Source of the DNA: Lojkania enalia
Taxonomy: Eukaryota; Ascomycota; Dothideomycetes; Pleosporales
Assembly (NCBI GenBank): GCA_010094045.1
Contig: ML986578.1
Span: 868,001-932,000, forward strand
Direction of reading: 5' to 3'
Length of the DNA stretch: 64,000 nt
The stretch's first letter is position 1. Each line of letters opens with the position of its first letter. The notes beneath the pieces are model-generated. The model had not been told where the DNA came from. It saw only the letters and a program-made list of their open reading frames with translations, and made no database searches. This document shows, in pieces, positions 1 through 11,453 of this stretch. A program made the position numbers and the translations under genes.

Positions 1-1132
1 CTTGATTTTCTCGTCAATCGGAACGAGGCTGTTCTCGGCATCCTCAATCTCCTTCTCCTTGGCTTTGATGTTCTTCTCGGTCTTACTGACTTCGCGGCTA
101 ACTTTTGCTTGGGCTTGCTTGGCTTCCTCGAGCTTCTGGTAATACTTTTCGACGCCTCGCTTATGTTCCTTGAGTTCCTCTTGGTGCTTTGCTATCTCGT
201 CACTAGATTTCTGTATGGTCTGTTGAAAATGGAAGAGTTTCCACAGAACATGCGTCACAATTGCCTGGTCGCGCCCTTGAACTTTGCGTTCGTACTCTTC
301 GGCTTCGGCTTTAGCGGCCTCGTAAGTCTTGACCTCCTGTCCAATCTCTCGCTTCGCTCGGAGCTGATCTGTCTGCTCCTCCAGGGCTCTTTCAGACTCG
401 TCCTGTAGCCGCTCATACTCAGCCTTGTATTCTATGCTTCCGGAAATCTGCTCAACCATGTTGGTGAGGGCTTTGGGATCCTGCGAAGCAACCTTTTCAA
501 CATCACCCTGGAAAACCAAGAAGTTCCGCGCCTTGATCAGAATGCTCTGCTCTTCCAGCGCATCGATGTACTCTTTTTGGGAGACGACGCGATCGTTGAT
601 CCTGTACTCGCTCTGCCCCGAGCTCGTGATGGTGCGCTTCCACTCGTGCATCTGTTCGGCATCATCTTCGAAGACAGCCTTGACCCAGGCGAATTTGGGA
701 TCGTGGCGCTGACTGCTGCCCAGCTGCGAGCCCCCGTTTTCCGGAGTCGCGCCGTCCCCATCGCCGTTTGCTTCGGTCGCGGTACCGTCGGCATTGATCT
801 TAGCGGTTCGAATGACGCGTCCGCGGTAAATCAGATCGCGTAAATTTGTCGATCGCAGGTGTGACGACTTGATTCCGAGGGCGAAGGAGATAGCGTCCAT
901 GCTGCAGATTCGTTAGCTACCACCAGTGGTGGCTCAGACGAGCACGTACGAATTGGACTTGCCCGATCCATTGGGACCAATGACGGAGGTGAAGTACGAG
1001 TCTCCGAAGAGCAGGACATGGTGCCCGCGGTAGGACTTGAAGTCTGTTGTTGCGGGTTAGAATGCGTACAGTGCATCTGATGGCGGGCGGGCAATGCTCA
1101 CTGAACACCTCCAGCTGCACGAGTTTCCCCAT
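1..1132 (-). CDS. SMC1: Cohesin subunit SMC1, N-terminal part (truncated by window edge)
   Basis: This is the 5' part of the cohesin ATPase SMC1, which with SMC3 forms the ring that holds sister chromatids together in the nucleus. I place exons at 1132-1102, 1043-950 and 901-1, giving about 342 residues that run off the window in frame. The protein opens MGKLVQLEVFNFKSYRG and carries the Walker A motif GPNGSGKSNS near residue 35, split by intron 2 within its last serine. The SMC1-type block DAISFALGIKSSHLRS follows. A lysine/glutamate-rich coiled coil begins after about residue 170. The start is the only ATG that gives this conserved opening. The hinge and the C-terminal ATPase half lie outside the window. 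The family is usually about 1250 residues. It is divergently transcribed from the GPC1 gene. Identity is very secure; the intron borders are read by eye. Confidence 0.95.
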
Positions 1133-1851
1133 GTTGGCGAACTATGTGTGCGCAACACAGCGGCACGAATCGCGCCGGGCGACGGTATGTAATGCGCAAT
1201 GCAGAGGCGCGCGGGGCCGAGCTGTGGGTGCGCTGCTGGTGAAGGTGAGGTAGCCGGATTCAGTGCGCGTTCGGCGCGTCGCGAGGCAGCTGGAGAGGTG
1301 CTGGATGGCCCGCGCGTTCCTCCCTGTCCACTGCCAAGGCCAACATCACGAGGTGCTTCACAGTCAGCGTGTTCATGGACCAGCAAGACAGCTGCTGGCT
1401 CGTGTCCAGTTCTTCAGCAGGCCTCGCATTTCTTGCATTCGTGCAGACGCCCTTTGACCACCCCGCGGTCTGCGAATCAGCATTCAGTCCCGTGATCATA
1501 CAACGCGACCGCTCCCAGCGACAACACAGGTGCGGCTGCACTATGACGCTGTGAGGCCCCGGTGCCGGCACTCCAATCACCATCGCCAGTTCCACCACGT
1601 CCTCACCTCCCACCCGCCAGACAGAGCAGCCTGTGCCGTCCTGCGCCGTCCTGCGCCGTCAAGCCCCTCCAAGTGCATCACAAGCCGCCCCTGCTGGGCT
1701 GTCATGAGAACCGTGGAACCGCCTCAGGGTCCTGCTAGATCCGTATATTTGCGAGTATGCGCTCTCGACTTCCCTCCCCTTCTGCCCAAAGACACCGCCA
1801 GCACAGCATGAACGACGCACCTCGCCGGACCGCAACCGCTAACCGCCCGCC
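1133..1851. promoter_or_regulatory. Divergent intergenic region between SMC1 and GPC1
   Basis: This 719-bp region must hold the 5' control sequences of both SMC1 (leftward) and GPC1 (rightward). It is GC-rich, and I see no TATA box close to either start. The one structured element is a perfect 10-bp tandem repeat at 1631-1660. Short open frames on both strands here look like chance, because they lack family features and splice structure. Confidence 0.5.
1631..1660. repeat. 10-bp tandem repeat, three copies
   Basis: Three consecutive 10-bp units (CTGYGCCGTC, the first with T and the other two with C at the fourth base) lie about 190 bp upstream of the GPC1 start codon and 500 bp upstream of SMC1. 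This could be a repeated factor site or simple slippage. Confidence 0.8.
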
Positions 1852-3550
1852 ATGGCTGTAGGATCCCCGCCGCGAACAGTGAGCAATCGCCTGCACCGCC
1901 GTACACCCTCTGGGCTTCACGTGGTCCTAGAGGAGACGCCCGTCATGTCTGACGCCGATCCGCCGGCCGTGGACGTCAAGTCCAAGTCTGAGCCGGAACT
2001 GAACGCAGTCTCCGACATCTCTGCCCAGCCGCTCCCAGGCGACTCAACCCACGCTGGCTCTGCCCTTCTTGGGGAAGGGACCGCCGCCTCCACGAAGCTT
2101 TCTTCCAGCCCCATGCTTTCCCGCACGCCCTCCTTCTCTGCCAGCTCATATCAAGATGACTTCTCCGACGCCGAGGAGGGCTCCTTCTTCCCCCCGGTCG
2201 AGCGGCTTACCGTGTTCGATTTCATCGAGAATCTCGCCCTGGCTCAGCGCGTTGAGAAGATCCAGGCCTCGATACAAGCCCAGACAGACAAGATCAAGAA
2301 GCAGCAGAACCGGCTCAAGGCCACTGGCCTCAATACGCGAGACCGCATGGTGGAAGAATGGCGGCGGAGGATCCCCACGCCAGACGAGCAACTTGACAAG
2401 TACAAGAAGCGGATGCGCCAGTCCGTCGACCGTCTGAGTGTGCGTTGGAACGAGAGCACTTCCGTTACTCTGCGCGAGAAGATCTCCTTTATTGCTGCTA
2501 CCATGAACATCTTCATCTCCGGATACCTGGTCGGCGGCCATCCCGAGTGGTTCCCTTACTGGTACACGGCCCAGTTATTGTATTTCATGCCCCTCCGCTA
2601 TTATACCTATCATAAGAAGGGATATCACTACTTCCTTGCTGATCTATGCTACTTCGTCAATCTGCTCTGCGTTCTGAGTATCTGGGTATTCCCGCGATCG
2701 AAGCGCTTGTTCATCAGCGCGTATTGCCTGGCATACGGAAATAATGCCGTCGCAATTGCTATGTGGCGTAACTCCCTAGTTTTCCATTCAATGGACAAAG
2801 TAGTCAGGTGAGCATTAGTTCTTAGGCACATTATTTCTCCATACTGATCTGCTCAGCCTCTTCATCCACATTATGCCTCCTGTTACGCTGCACTGCCTGG
2901 TCCACCTACTCCCCCTCGAGTATCAGCAAGAGCGGTACCCAGCTATTTACAACATTCGCACTTCAGCCCCAAACTCACCCGAGCATTACTCGCTCACTCG
3001 AATGATGCTGTGGGCTACCGTTCCCTATGCTATATGGCAACTTAGCTACCACCTCATGATCACAGTTCGCCGTCGCGATAAGATTGCGGCAGGCCGTCCG
3101 ACCTCCTTCACTTGGCTTCGAAGATCGTATGCTAAGACATGGATTGGCAAGATCGTTCTGGCCCTGCCAGACTCTCTTCAAGAATTTGCCTTCATGCTGA
3201 TACAGTATTTCTATGCTTGTCTCACCATGTTGCCTTGTCCCATCTGGTTCTGGTACCGTTGGCCAAGCGGTGGTTTCTTATGTGTGGTGTTTATGTGGAG
3301 TATCTACAACGGCGCTACATATTACATCGATGTCTTCGGCAAGAAATTCCAGAAAGAGCTTGAAGCGCTCAAGAAAGACGTTGCGAAGTGGCAGAGCTCA
3401 CCCGAGGGCGGCTTTGGTCTTGTGACGCCTGGTGAGGGTCCCGCAGACCGGAAGGTCAGCGACAACGCTGAGATAAACAAGATTCCGCCTTTGGAGGGTA
3501 GTACAGGCACCAAGATTGCAGGTGTCGAAGAAGTGAGGGAGAGAAAGTAG
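1852..3550 (+). CDS. GPC1: Glycerophosphocholine acyltransferase (GPC1 / DUF2838 family)
   Basis: This is a predicted multi-pass membrane enzyme of the family founded by yeast Gpc1 (YGR149W), which uses acyl-CoA to acylate glycerophosphocholine to lysophosphatidylcholine for phosphatidylcholine remodelling. Exons 1852-2807 and 2857-3550 flank a 49-nt intron and encode 549 residues. Residues 1-100 are a serine/proline-rich disordered tail. A charged helical segment covers about 120-200. The hydrophobic DUF2838-type core follows, with HPEWFPYWYTAQLLYFMP, a YHYFLADLCYFVN block and the N-A-V-A-I-A-M-W-R-N-S-L-V-F-H stretch just before the intron. The intron splits a serine codon and the core continues directly in exon 2 as SLFIHIMPPVTLH. 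The C-terminal 70 residues are acidic and disordered. Yeast Gpc1 is shorter (about 430 residues); the difference lies in the two tails. Function is inferred from family membership only. Confidence 0.9.
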
Positions 3551-4400
3551 TGTATCCATAATTGGAGCCCCATTCATCATCGAAATTACGATTAGCTTGC
3601 AGTAATGCGGCGTCTCGCTGGAGTTTGGATATGTTTCCTGTTGGATCACGTTGCGATCTATTTTCTGTTCGGGCTAGATAATTTGAATCGGCTCTGTTCG
3701 AGTTCTTGATTTTATGTATTCCTATTTGTACTTTCTTCTTATTATAGATTGGTTGGAGATATACCCCTTTTCCTTCGCTCCGGTCGTCATTAGATAGGTA
3801 CAGCTAGCAGACTCCTGAATTACTATCCATTATTTAAAGTCCATCCTGTGCTATTTGATCAATCCTGTAGCAAGTCTACTTTTTTCCTTTCGTAGAAAGA
3901 GCTATCTTTGAAAACCAGAACTACGGCCAAGTCTTGCCCAGTGTTTGCCCACATTGCTGAGCAGATTCTAATTCACCAAGAAAACTTTCCCCATGGTCTA
4001 GTAATGGGCTAGATCAGCTTTAGCTCGCCTACCTAATGGTTAACGGGGTTGATATATCCATGGAAGAATAGTTGATAGGCCCATATACCCATGGATAACA
4101 ACCGCATTTCCGCTTCTTCTCGCGAACGCTTCCTAGGAAATCGAGTCATATACCAAAAAAAAAAAAAAAAAAACAAAGAACAAAAAAATGGTACACTGCG
4201 AATGGAAGCCCTACACATGCTAGAATATATGGGATATATACACACCTCTATTCTCATTCCGGCGCGGTGACCAGCAGCCAGTCCAGCAAAACAACGAATC
4301 GAACAGTCTTGCCCATAAAGAAAAAACCTGTCATCATCCGAACAACCAAAAAAAAAAAAAAAAGTAATTACCAAATTACATTCCTATAATCATACTCACA
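3551..4400. other. Intergenic region with two poly-A runs
   Basis: This AT-rich stretch holds the 3' flank of GPC1 and the upstream region of the serine-rich hypothetical gene. It contains A19 at 4155-4173 and A16 at 4348-4363. No open frame here has family features. Confidence 0.5.
4155..4173. repeat. Poly-A tract (A19)
   Basis: An uninterrupted run of 19 adenines, followed by more A-rich sequence. A second run of 16 lies at 4348-4363, about 175 bp further on and 37 bp before the start codon at 4401. Such tracts can be nucleosome-excluding promoter elements or scars of poly-A-tailed retroelements. Confidence 0.9.
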
Positions 4401-5246
4401 ATGCGCTACTCCCCAAAAACACCCCGAGGCGACCAAAACGCGCGTCGGACCCAGCGCCCGCCGCCCAACCCTCAACACCCCGTCCACACAGCTTCCTCCT
4501 GGTGGCGCCAAAGCCCCGACGCCCCGTCGTCGTCGTCGCCGTCGTCTGCCCAGCAGACTCCCGAATCGTCGGACTCGGCAGCTTCAGCTCCTACACGAGA
4601 ATATGAGGAGCAGGCGCTGAAGCCTCGTCTAGGCCTCCCGATCCTGAATCTTGAGATGCAGCAGTACCACGAGTGGAAGAACACGGCGCTGAAGTCCTTC
4701 GTGAGGGCTAGCAAAGAGAATGTCGGTAGAGGGGATGAGAGTGAAGTAGTGAAGGCCCCTGAGCCGTGCTCGTCGAGGCACCATGATGAGCGTCGTCATA
4801 GGGCCCTGCTCTCGAGTCTGACAAGCGAGCTAACACATGTTCGGCCTGGTAAAGAGGAATCGAGCAGCGGGAGGGCGGTCGAATGGCAGCAGTGCACGAA
4901 GCCGAGCTCATCTATGCATCGTGACGAGCAACCTATGCTACAGCGACGTAGTATAGAAGACTTACCCGGGTATCGTCCCACGGAGAGAAAGAACTGGCGC
5001 TGTTGCAGTGGTCCTATTTGCCGGGCTGTGAGGGCCGCAGAGGAGGCAAAAGTGAAAAAGAAAATGGAAATGGGGAGAGAGGAGAGGGGGGTCGAAGTGG
5101 GTTCAATGCCTAATATAGAGCATTATGTGGATATATATAAATGCACGAATAGGCTACATTTAGGGGACTTATTAGAGTTGAGTATAAACAGGGTTTTGTG
5201 GAAGATTGTATTGGAGAAGCGGCCTGGAAGAGTACAAGAGAGTTAA
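4401..5246 (+). CDS. Hypothetical serine-rich protein, 281 aa
   Basis: An intronless ATG-initiated frame of 281 codons that I do not recognise. The N-terminal third is proline- and serine-rich (a PSSSSPSS block near residue 40). The middle is charged, with a PRLGLPILNLEMQQYHEWKN segment near residues 75-95 that looks like a short conserved helix. A C-P-type cluster RKNWRCCSGPICRAV lies near 200, and the last 60 residues are hydrophilic then mixed. No signal peptide or membrane segment is visible. A poly-A run sits 37 bp upstream of the start, consistent with a fungal promoter element. The protein converges on the paraoxonase-family gene, whose stop lies about 265 bp downstream. It could be a rapidly evolving or lineage-restricted gene; a spurious frame is not excluded because codon bias weakens after about residue 210. 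Confidence 0.45.
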   Translation: MRYSPKTPRGDQNARRTQRPPPNPQHPVHTASSWWRQSPDAPSSSSPSSAQQTPESSDSAASAPTREYEEQALKPRLGLPILNLEMQQYHEWKNTALKSFVRASKENVGRGDESEVVKAPEPCSSRHHDERRHRALLSSLTSELTHVRPGKEESSSGRAVEWQQCTKPSSSMHRDEQPMLQRRSIEDLPGYRPTERKNWRCCSGPICRAVRAAEEAKVKKKMEMGREERGVEVGSMPNIEHYVDIYKCTNRLHLGDLLELSINRVLWKIVLEKRPGRVQES

Positions 5247-5510
5247 GGGCGAGTCGGTATTGGTGGGTTTGCCTGCTTCGGTATGGTACTTGAAGCTTAT
5301 AATAGATAGGTATACAAGGCTACATGATGGTAAACATCTTTTACCTACTTCAGTGCGTGATCGAAGAGAGAAAAGGGAAACGAATAAAGGTCCGAAGGAC
5401 TAAAACAAACTTTCCCAAATTAATAAATTCTCTATAATATACTATACCTAGTTTTAGGCTTCCTACCATTGTTGTATTGCGTCCGAATACTCTACAACTC
5501 TAGTGTATCC

Positions 5511-6824
5511 TCACTCCTTGAATATCATAAGTCCCCTATCGTACAATCCACTCACCATCCCTAATCCCCTCCCAATATCCCTAACCGCCATACTACTACT
5601 ACAGAATCCGTAATCTTTATACAATTCCTTCAATCCTTTGTCATGGCTCCATTCCGCCGCCCAACTCGGCGCAGAGCACTCGCAAGCCTTCCTCTCCTCC
5701 TCGAGCTCGCTGTCAGGGAAGCAGTTCACCCTCCCTTCCGACACTTTCATTAATGACGGAGCAAACGGATGCCCCGCCATGAGAAGCGTGCCATTGCTGT
5801 CGACAGAGATGTTGTCGACGCCCGATGGGGTGCGGACGAAGCCCTTAGATTTGAGATCGTAAGATGGCATCACCTCGTAGAAATACACGCCGGTTTTGGA
5901 CGACGAGGCAACAGCTAGGGTGGTTGAATTGAGCATGGTGATTCCATTCGCGAATGGTAGTCTCGCGACTGTCTTTGCCGTGTCGGGAGCATCGAGGTCT
6001 ATGTAGACGACGCTGCCGATGGGGATGCCCGCGAAGGTTTCGATCTTTGAGAGAAGTGGAGACATGCGGGCTTGTAGGTAGTGGTCGTTCGTGAAGAAGA
6101 TTTTATTATTGCCGAGGGCATGAATGCTGTTTGGAGCGGAGATGAGCGGGTGTTTGACTGTTTTTATGTGCGTGGCTGTGTGGGAGGTGGGCGAGAGCTT
6201 GAATCCTTCGATGACAGAGCCTGATTGGGCGTGGTTGACGACGTAGAGAGTTGAAGTTGAGACTTCGTATTCGATCCCTAGGGGATGGAAGTCGTCGGTG
6301 TTGAAATTTTCCAGTGTGAGTAGCTTAAGAGCTTCGTCATCCGAGAGATCGGGGTTCCCATAGTCGTAAATGTAGAGAGCGCCATTGGTCATGCCCTTAT
6401 CTGGGCGAAATGTACCCTATTTTGATCTTAGAATCATTCGAATCTGCCATTTCTTCTGTTTATAAGGTTCTGGGAAACTCTAGAGACGTAATCAAATATT
6501 ATCTTACCATCACCGTGTTCCAACGGTCCCGCCCAGGATCGCAGCTCAAAATCGCTAGTCCTGTAGCTTCATCCAAGACCACATCCTCGCAATTCCGAAT
6601 CCGATCGTGGAATTTGATCTCATGTTGCTTGATATTGTATATGGGCTTGAAAACTGCAGGCCGATTCGCCCACAGAACTGAGAGGGCGAGCCAACGATCG
6701 TAAAGATATGGCGCCGCAATAGCGAGCAGCACTAGATACTTCGCGTAGCGGGGTCAGCATTGAATTAATCCATGTACGATGCTTTTGGAGATGGCTCAGG
6801 TCTTACTAGAGTAGTTCTTTGCAT
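5511..6824 (-). CDS. Paraoxonase/arylesterase-family beta-propeller protein
   Basis: Exons 6824-6807, 6738-6508 and 6416-5511 encode 384 residues. The first exon codes for only six residues; the second starts a hydrophobic stretch (YLVLLAIAAPYLYDRW) that acts as a signal anchor. Hallmarks of the calcium-dependent paraoxonase (PON) family follow: NCEDVVLDEATGLAILS matches the Glu-Asp calcium site at the start of the propeller, FHPLGIEYE and VVNHAQSGSVIEGF match the PON blades, APNSIHALGNNKIFFTNDHY matches the Asn-containing calcium-binding turn, and FANGITM matches the next blade. Cysteines lie near both ends, as in PON1 where a disulphide closes the propeller. PON enzymes hydrolyse lactones and arylesters. 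The substrate here cannot be read from sequence. A secreted or endomembrane-facing lactonase is the likely role. Introns 1 and 2 (68 and 91 nt) both have good GTAAG donors. Confidence 0.88.
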
Positions 6825-7718
6825 CACAATTGACGAGCGTTCCGTAGCAGAGGTCTATGCTGCAAAGAGTTCGTTTTGGTTTCGGAGTTCAAAAGGCTGT
6901 GTCCCGCCGTCAGCACGGGATTTGCGGCGCTAATTATTTATAATCATGTTGCTGAGGCTAGCGAAGTGTTGATTACTGAGACACTGACCGATTGGTTTTA
7001 TGTGAGCATGTTGTTGGATGCGAGCTAGTTGCGACTAGTTCCCCGGACCAGTACTAACGTCCCTCCCTGCGTAGCGAGACACCCTCCGTGCCGAGACATA
7101 CGAGGGGGTACTCTGACTTTGGACAACTCGATTTCTGCGCACCCGTTGATATTTGCCACAGTTCTGTATAAGTAGTATGCTATAGCCATTCATAAACATA
7201 TAAGACCCTTCGTACCTAAAAACTACGTTCGCATTATTGTCTCATGCTTAAGTTACAAAGAGCTTTATTTTACGCCTAACAGTGTTCCTTCGCTGCAGCA
7301 CACTATCGAGCTCTTACCACTCACAATATTTACGAAGGGGTTTTGTCCAAATCTTAGAACTTTACTATAGCGTGGTAGGTTAGCATCAGCCTTGTACCCA
7401 CTGTAGCGCGCAAATTCCTGCAAGGTCGCCGTGCTGGTCGGTACCCCGGTGCGGATCGGCCGTCATCCCTACTAGCGGGTGGCAAAAAGAAGTCTCTACC
7501 AGACCAGACACGCCAGACAAGACACGTCTGGCTAGTCCAGGCGGGATGTTAGCGTCAGGTGGCCAAAGTACAAGTTACAGTCTGACCAAGTACCTCACCG
7601 GTTTCATCTCTCTTCAGGCTGCTGTTACAAGTCAACCAGCTCTTCCAACCAGCTCCCCAGCAGAAGATCGTTAAGACTGACCACCCCTAGCAGTAGGGAA
7701 GGGATACTTTCATTGTCT
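6825..7718. other. Intergenic region
   Basis: Non-coding in appearance, between the paraoxonase-family start and the 3' end of the 775-aa gene. It contains a GCCAGAC/GTCTGGC inverted repeat with a 7-bp loop at 7512-7532, in a stretch rich in CCAGACA-type words. Nothing else is recognised. Confidence 0.5.
7512..7532. repeat. Short inverted repeat (7-bp arms, 7-bp loop)
   Basis: The left arm GCCAGAC is at 7512-7518 and the right arm GTCTGGC at 7526-7532. The surrounding 35 bp repeat the CAGACA word several times. This could be a dyad binding site or a degraded transposon end. Confidence 0.5.
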
Positions 7719-10207
7719 TCAAAGAAGGAGGATGCACTTCTTGGAAAGAAGGAGCGCCTTTTGGATGGCGCAGACACAACAGCAAGTCCTGTTTCGTGCC
7801 ATAATGATAGTCTCCTCCGGAAACAGATCGTCTTGGCGCAACTTGGTCAGAGCCGCCCATTTAGCGGCAGGATTGTCGGCAGTGAGCAGGATGACGACCT
7901 TACACGCAGTACTGAGAGCACAGGTAGCTTCGATTGGGAACTGTAAGGTGGTCGCACAGGTGCGGGAAGGGAGCGTGAAATCGTCGTCTGGGCCGCTAGG
8001 AGGGAAGTGATCGCATTCGGACGTATGCATCACCTGCCACGCAACATCGTACATTCCACGATATTCAGTTCTCAGAGTCTTTTCCTCCTCCCATCGTTGG
8101 ACTAGACGTAGACTAACCATGAAGGTATCTCCTTCTTCTCCGCAGAAGGAGCGCCCAAAAGCTGTGGGTGTTCTGGATCTTAGGTTGACTCGATCGCCAG
8201 CCGAATATGTCGGCATACGTTCATCAGGAAAGTCCTTCCTGGGGAGAGGAACGATATGATCAACTATTCGACGCCTTCTGACACCATTCCTGCAGGGAAC
8301 TCCATGTTTGACGAAAAATATGCCTGGTCCTAGTTGGTAGAGTTAGCTAATCTAGACCATGTCATGGACGACATCTCACTCACCGACATCACAGGGATCG
8401 GGCGTCCCAAATGTTGGCAGGTAGGCTGACCAACCCCGACTACTTACCAGCGATGCAACTCTATCCCCCCGCGGGCCCTGCTTCGGAGGTTTGTCGGTTG
8501 CGAGCGCGAGATAGGTCCGGAACCAGGTATCGCTTCTGATCCGTAGGCATTTCTTTCCATCCCATCGCCAGATTTTGTCCTCCAAGTATGTATCTTCAAG
8601 GTTGAGAACAGGAATATCTCGATTGATCAACAAACCTTCCGCATCGCTGAGATCGGCCACATGCGCAAAGGTTAGCACCAGGAGGCTCATACGCGAGATT
8701 GTCCTTAGGTAGTACCGCCAGTTAGCCGGATCGATATGATACTGTTGACGGACAGCAGCATAGGTTGATGGTTCAGGAATTTCCGACGTCTTGATCATCC
8801 GGTGAGCTTGAATATAAGCCGTCAGTTCGGCCTGCGAGATGTTCTTTAGATCGAACAGAAACCTTGCGGCTTCGAACAGCTTCATCTCCGGTATCTGAAA
8901 ACGATGCCAATCGGGAGCATAGCCCTCCGAATCCGTCAAGTTCAGATCCGCCACGTCGTCCTCGATACCATTCTCTCCAGCCGTCAAGGACTCATCTATC
9001 CACAACATTTTGTAGATGTTCTGGGATGCACGAAAAGCCAGGGCAACGCAAACCAACATCATTTCGTGTAGGCAGCCTTTCTGGATGTCCATCTTGTCTT
9101 CCCGTTTGGTACGCGCCTGCCAGTTAGCCTCAAGCACACGCATGGCGCTTCCACGAGCTAGTCGCTTGGCCGAGGAGGTGATGACTTGCTCCTCATCGGG
9201 GTCCTGAAGAATAGAGAAAAGAATCTCTGGGCTGGAAGATTCGAGTAGAGTGACGCGAGGCCCTTCTTCATCCGAGGATTGTGGCACCCTGATCGTTACC
9301 GTGGCCGGTGGGTTTCCGAAATAGATATCGTCATAGTCGCGGGGGCCCTGTCCTGGAGCATCCCTCTTTGGGATCCTCACGACCACGTCGAGACCCAGTA
9401 CATGGTGAGCCCACACAACCAGGACGCATATTCCCGTCGATCCATCGACCACAATCTCTCGGTCCTGAGGAAGGGTTTGGGCAAGCGGAAACATCAAGGC
9501 TAAACCTCTAAATGTGGTTGGTCCGATTGGGTCGGCTACTTCGTGCTCTTCCAGTCCGAGTTTTGCTGCAACGGAACTGAGCAGGGCAGACCAGCGGAAC
9601 TGGGATGTCTGCTCTTGGCAGGCATCGAGGACTCCTTCGACACTAGCGTGACCAGGGACTGACTGGAACTCGGCATTGGGGGGAGCCTGATCCCGTCTCT
9701 GCTCCATGGCAAAGACAATTGCCCCTGCAAGCGAGCTTGTGTTGTGTACCTAAGCAGGCGTCGGCTGATGTCGACAAATGAGCCTACTCGGCCAGGACCA
9801 CTCACCGAGGCAAGAAGGGAGCATTGGATGACGGTCGAGAGGTAATGCTCTTGTCCGGATTGAAGACTCCGCGACACCGTCGGCCCCGGCGTTGTAACCA
9901 ACTCTAGCCCATCGCAAAGGTCAGTGATGCCTCCGGGAACGGCAACAACGGCTCGGAAGGAAGATTCCATATGTCGGGCGATGCGACATCTTCCAAAGAA
10001 CTCCGCCAGGTCCGCTTCGACCATTATATCCGATCCTGTATTCTGCCAGCCGTCAGATCTGTCTGATTTTCTCTTGGTTAGAGCTGGACGTACCCGTAGA
10101 TCTCTTGCAAATTTGATCACCGTATCCACTGCCTTGTTGATGACGCCCCCCAGCGGGACCAACCGCGTAATCTCCATGCTGAGTGCGAACTGGCTGTCGA
10201 ATGGCAT
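7719..10207 (-). CDS. Uncharacterised fungal protein, 775 aa, four exons
   Basis: I do not recognise this family. Exons 10207-10094, 10042-9806, 9749-8384 and 8329-7719 join in frame to 775 residues, with introns of 51, 56 and 54 nt. The first intron contains a CTAAC branch site, and the frame is maintained across every junction, which argues for a functional gene. The N-terminus contains MEITRLVPLGGVINKAVDTV, a possible amphipathic helix. The centre has VPGHASVEGVLDACQEQTSQ and two hydrophobic patches (LALMFPLAQTLP; GICVLVVWAHHVLGLDVVVR) that look like buried helices of a globular domain. The C-terminal 200 residues include GGPGIFFVKHGVPCRNG and a cysteine-rich end (RTCCCVCAI). No signal peptide or zinc-finger signature is clear. 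It sits alone between the paraoxonase and REV3 genes. Proteins of this general appearance occur in other filamentous ascomycetes, but I cannot assign a function. Confidence 0.7.
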
Positions 10208-11453
10208 CTTGACCGTGGCACGTGCTATGGTCGCTCCTAGATATCTGTCGGATAAAACGAGGAACTCGGAATCGACCTAAAACTCGCGATTATGGCCACC
10301 GGAGGGCTGTAGAAAGTGGTGGCACATCATGTGCGGGGCTTGCAGATTCGCTGATTGCAGTGTCATTTGCCTGTTCCATCAGCCTTGTCTATCAAGGCAT
10401 CATCCAATCATGGGATGGTCACTGCTGATTACCACGGAGAAAACATGGATCTTCGGCATCGCGGGGGTTCAACCAGTTGCCCAAACTAAGTCTCGTTGTC
10501 TATTTCTCCAGGTCCAGCGCGTCGCTAATCTTCTTCTCGTGGAATAGGCTGATGAGGTCTGTCGAAGGCCACCAGCGACGATGTCGGCATCTAGGAGACC
10601 TTGTGAGCTGGCTGGGGCGAATTATGTAGGCATTTTCAAAGAATTGAGCTATGGCCAAGGTTGAGTTGGATCGCAAGGCTGCGGGGCTTGGGTCGGCCCG
10701 CCTGCCAAGACTCCGCACAGTCCCAGCAGCCACAGGCCCAACAGCCCCATAAGTAAATTATGTCAGCCGGAATTATCACCTATATAAGCCTTCATGCTTT
10801 AGCAGCAAGAAGGTCGGCCTTTTTGTTCATGACAAATTACACTGTAATAATTATGTACAGCGCGCAGGATTACTTAGAGGTACCGATACGCATAGTGACC
10901 GATACGCGTAGTGACCTTTCTGCGCGCGATAGCAGCCACAATACTGATAATAACTTTCTATCGTTTGGCCAAGGTTCTAAAGCTTAAATAATACCTTTTT
11001 TTTTAAAGTATCAAGAGCGGTAAAAGCTTGATGGTGGTGCTGTTGAGAAGGAAGTTTGCTAAGCTATGAAAAGAGGCTCTGCGCGGATTTAGCGCAAGAG
11101 CAACAACATGAACGCGATTTTTACATGCAAAGGCTTTTCAATGTTTCGAAAATAGCTATAGTATATTATGTATATAGAATTGCATCAAATGTTCATGTCT
11201 GCACAGAGTCTACGCTGCTTGAATTCAAAGTACCCCCCCCTCATAGGGAGGGATGTTATGCAGTACTACACAAAGAACGAACTGGACTGGGGAGTACTCG
11301 TGGGTACTGTCGATCTACTCGACACATTTTGAACAATGAGGAGTCTCACGCTACACTAAACGCCAAGACGGCATGACTATTTAATTGAGACTCGTTATTC
11401 TGAATTTCATCATACAAGTCATGAGTGTCAAGAAATGCGTAGCAATACATGCA
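10208..11453. other. Intergenic region with weak coding remnants
   Basis: This region lies between the start of the 775-aa gene and the 3' end of REV3. On the minus strand near 10750-10650 a short frame opens with a hydrophobic signal-peptide-like run (MGLLGLWLLGLCGVLAGG) but stops after 33 codons, and a second open minus frame covers 10733-10500. These may be pieces of a decayed gene. From 10750 onward the sequence is AT-rich. A 16-bp unit is repeated twice at 10882-10913. Confidence 0.4.
10882..10913. repeat. 16-bp tandem duplication
   Basis: Two adjacent copies of ACCGATACGCRTAGTG (A in copy 1, G in copy 2), followed by a third partial ACC. The single difference is a transition. Confidence 0.75.
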
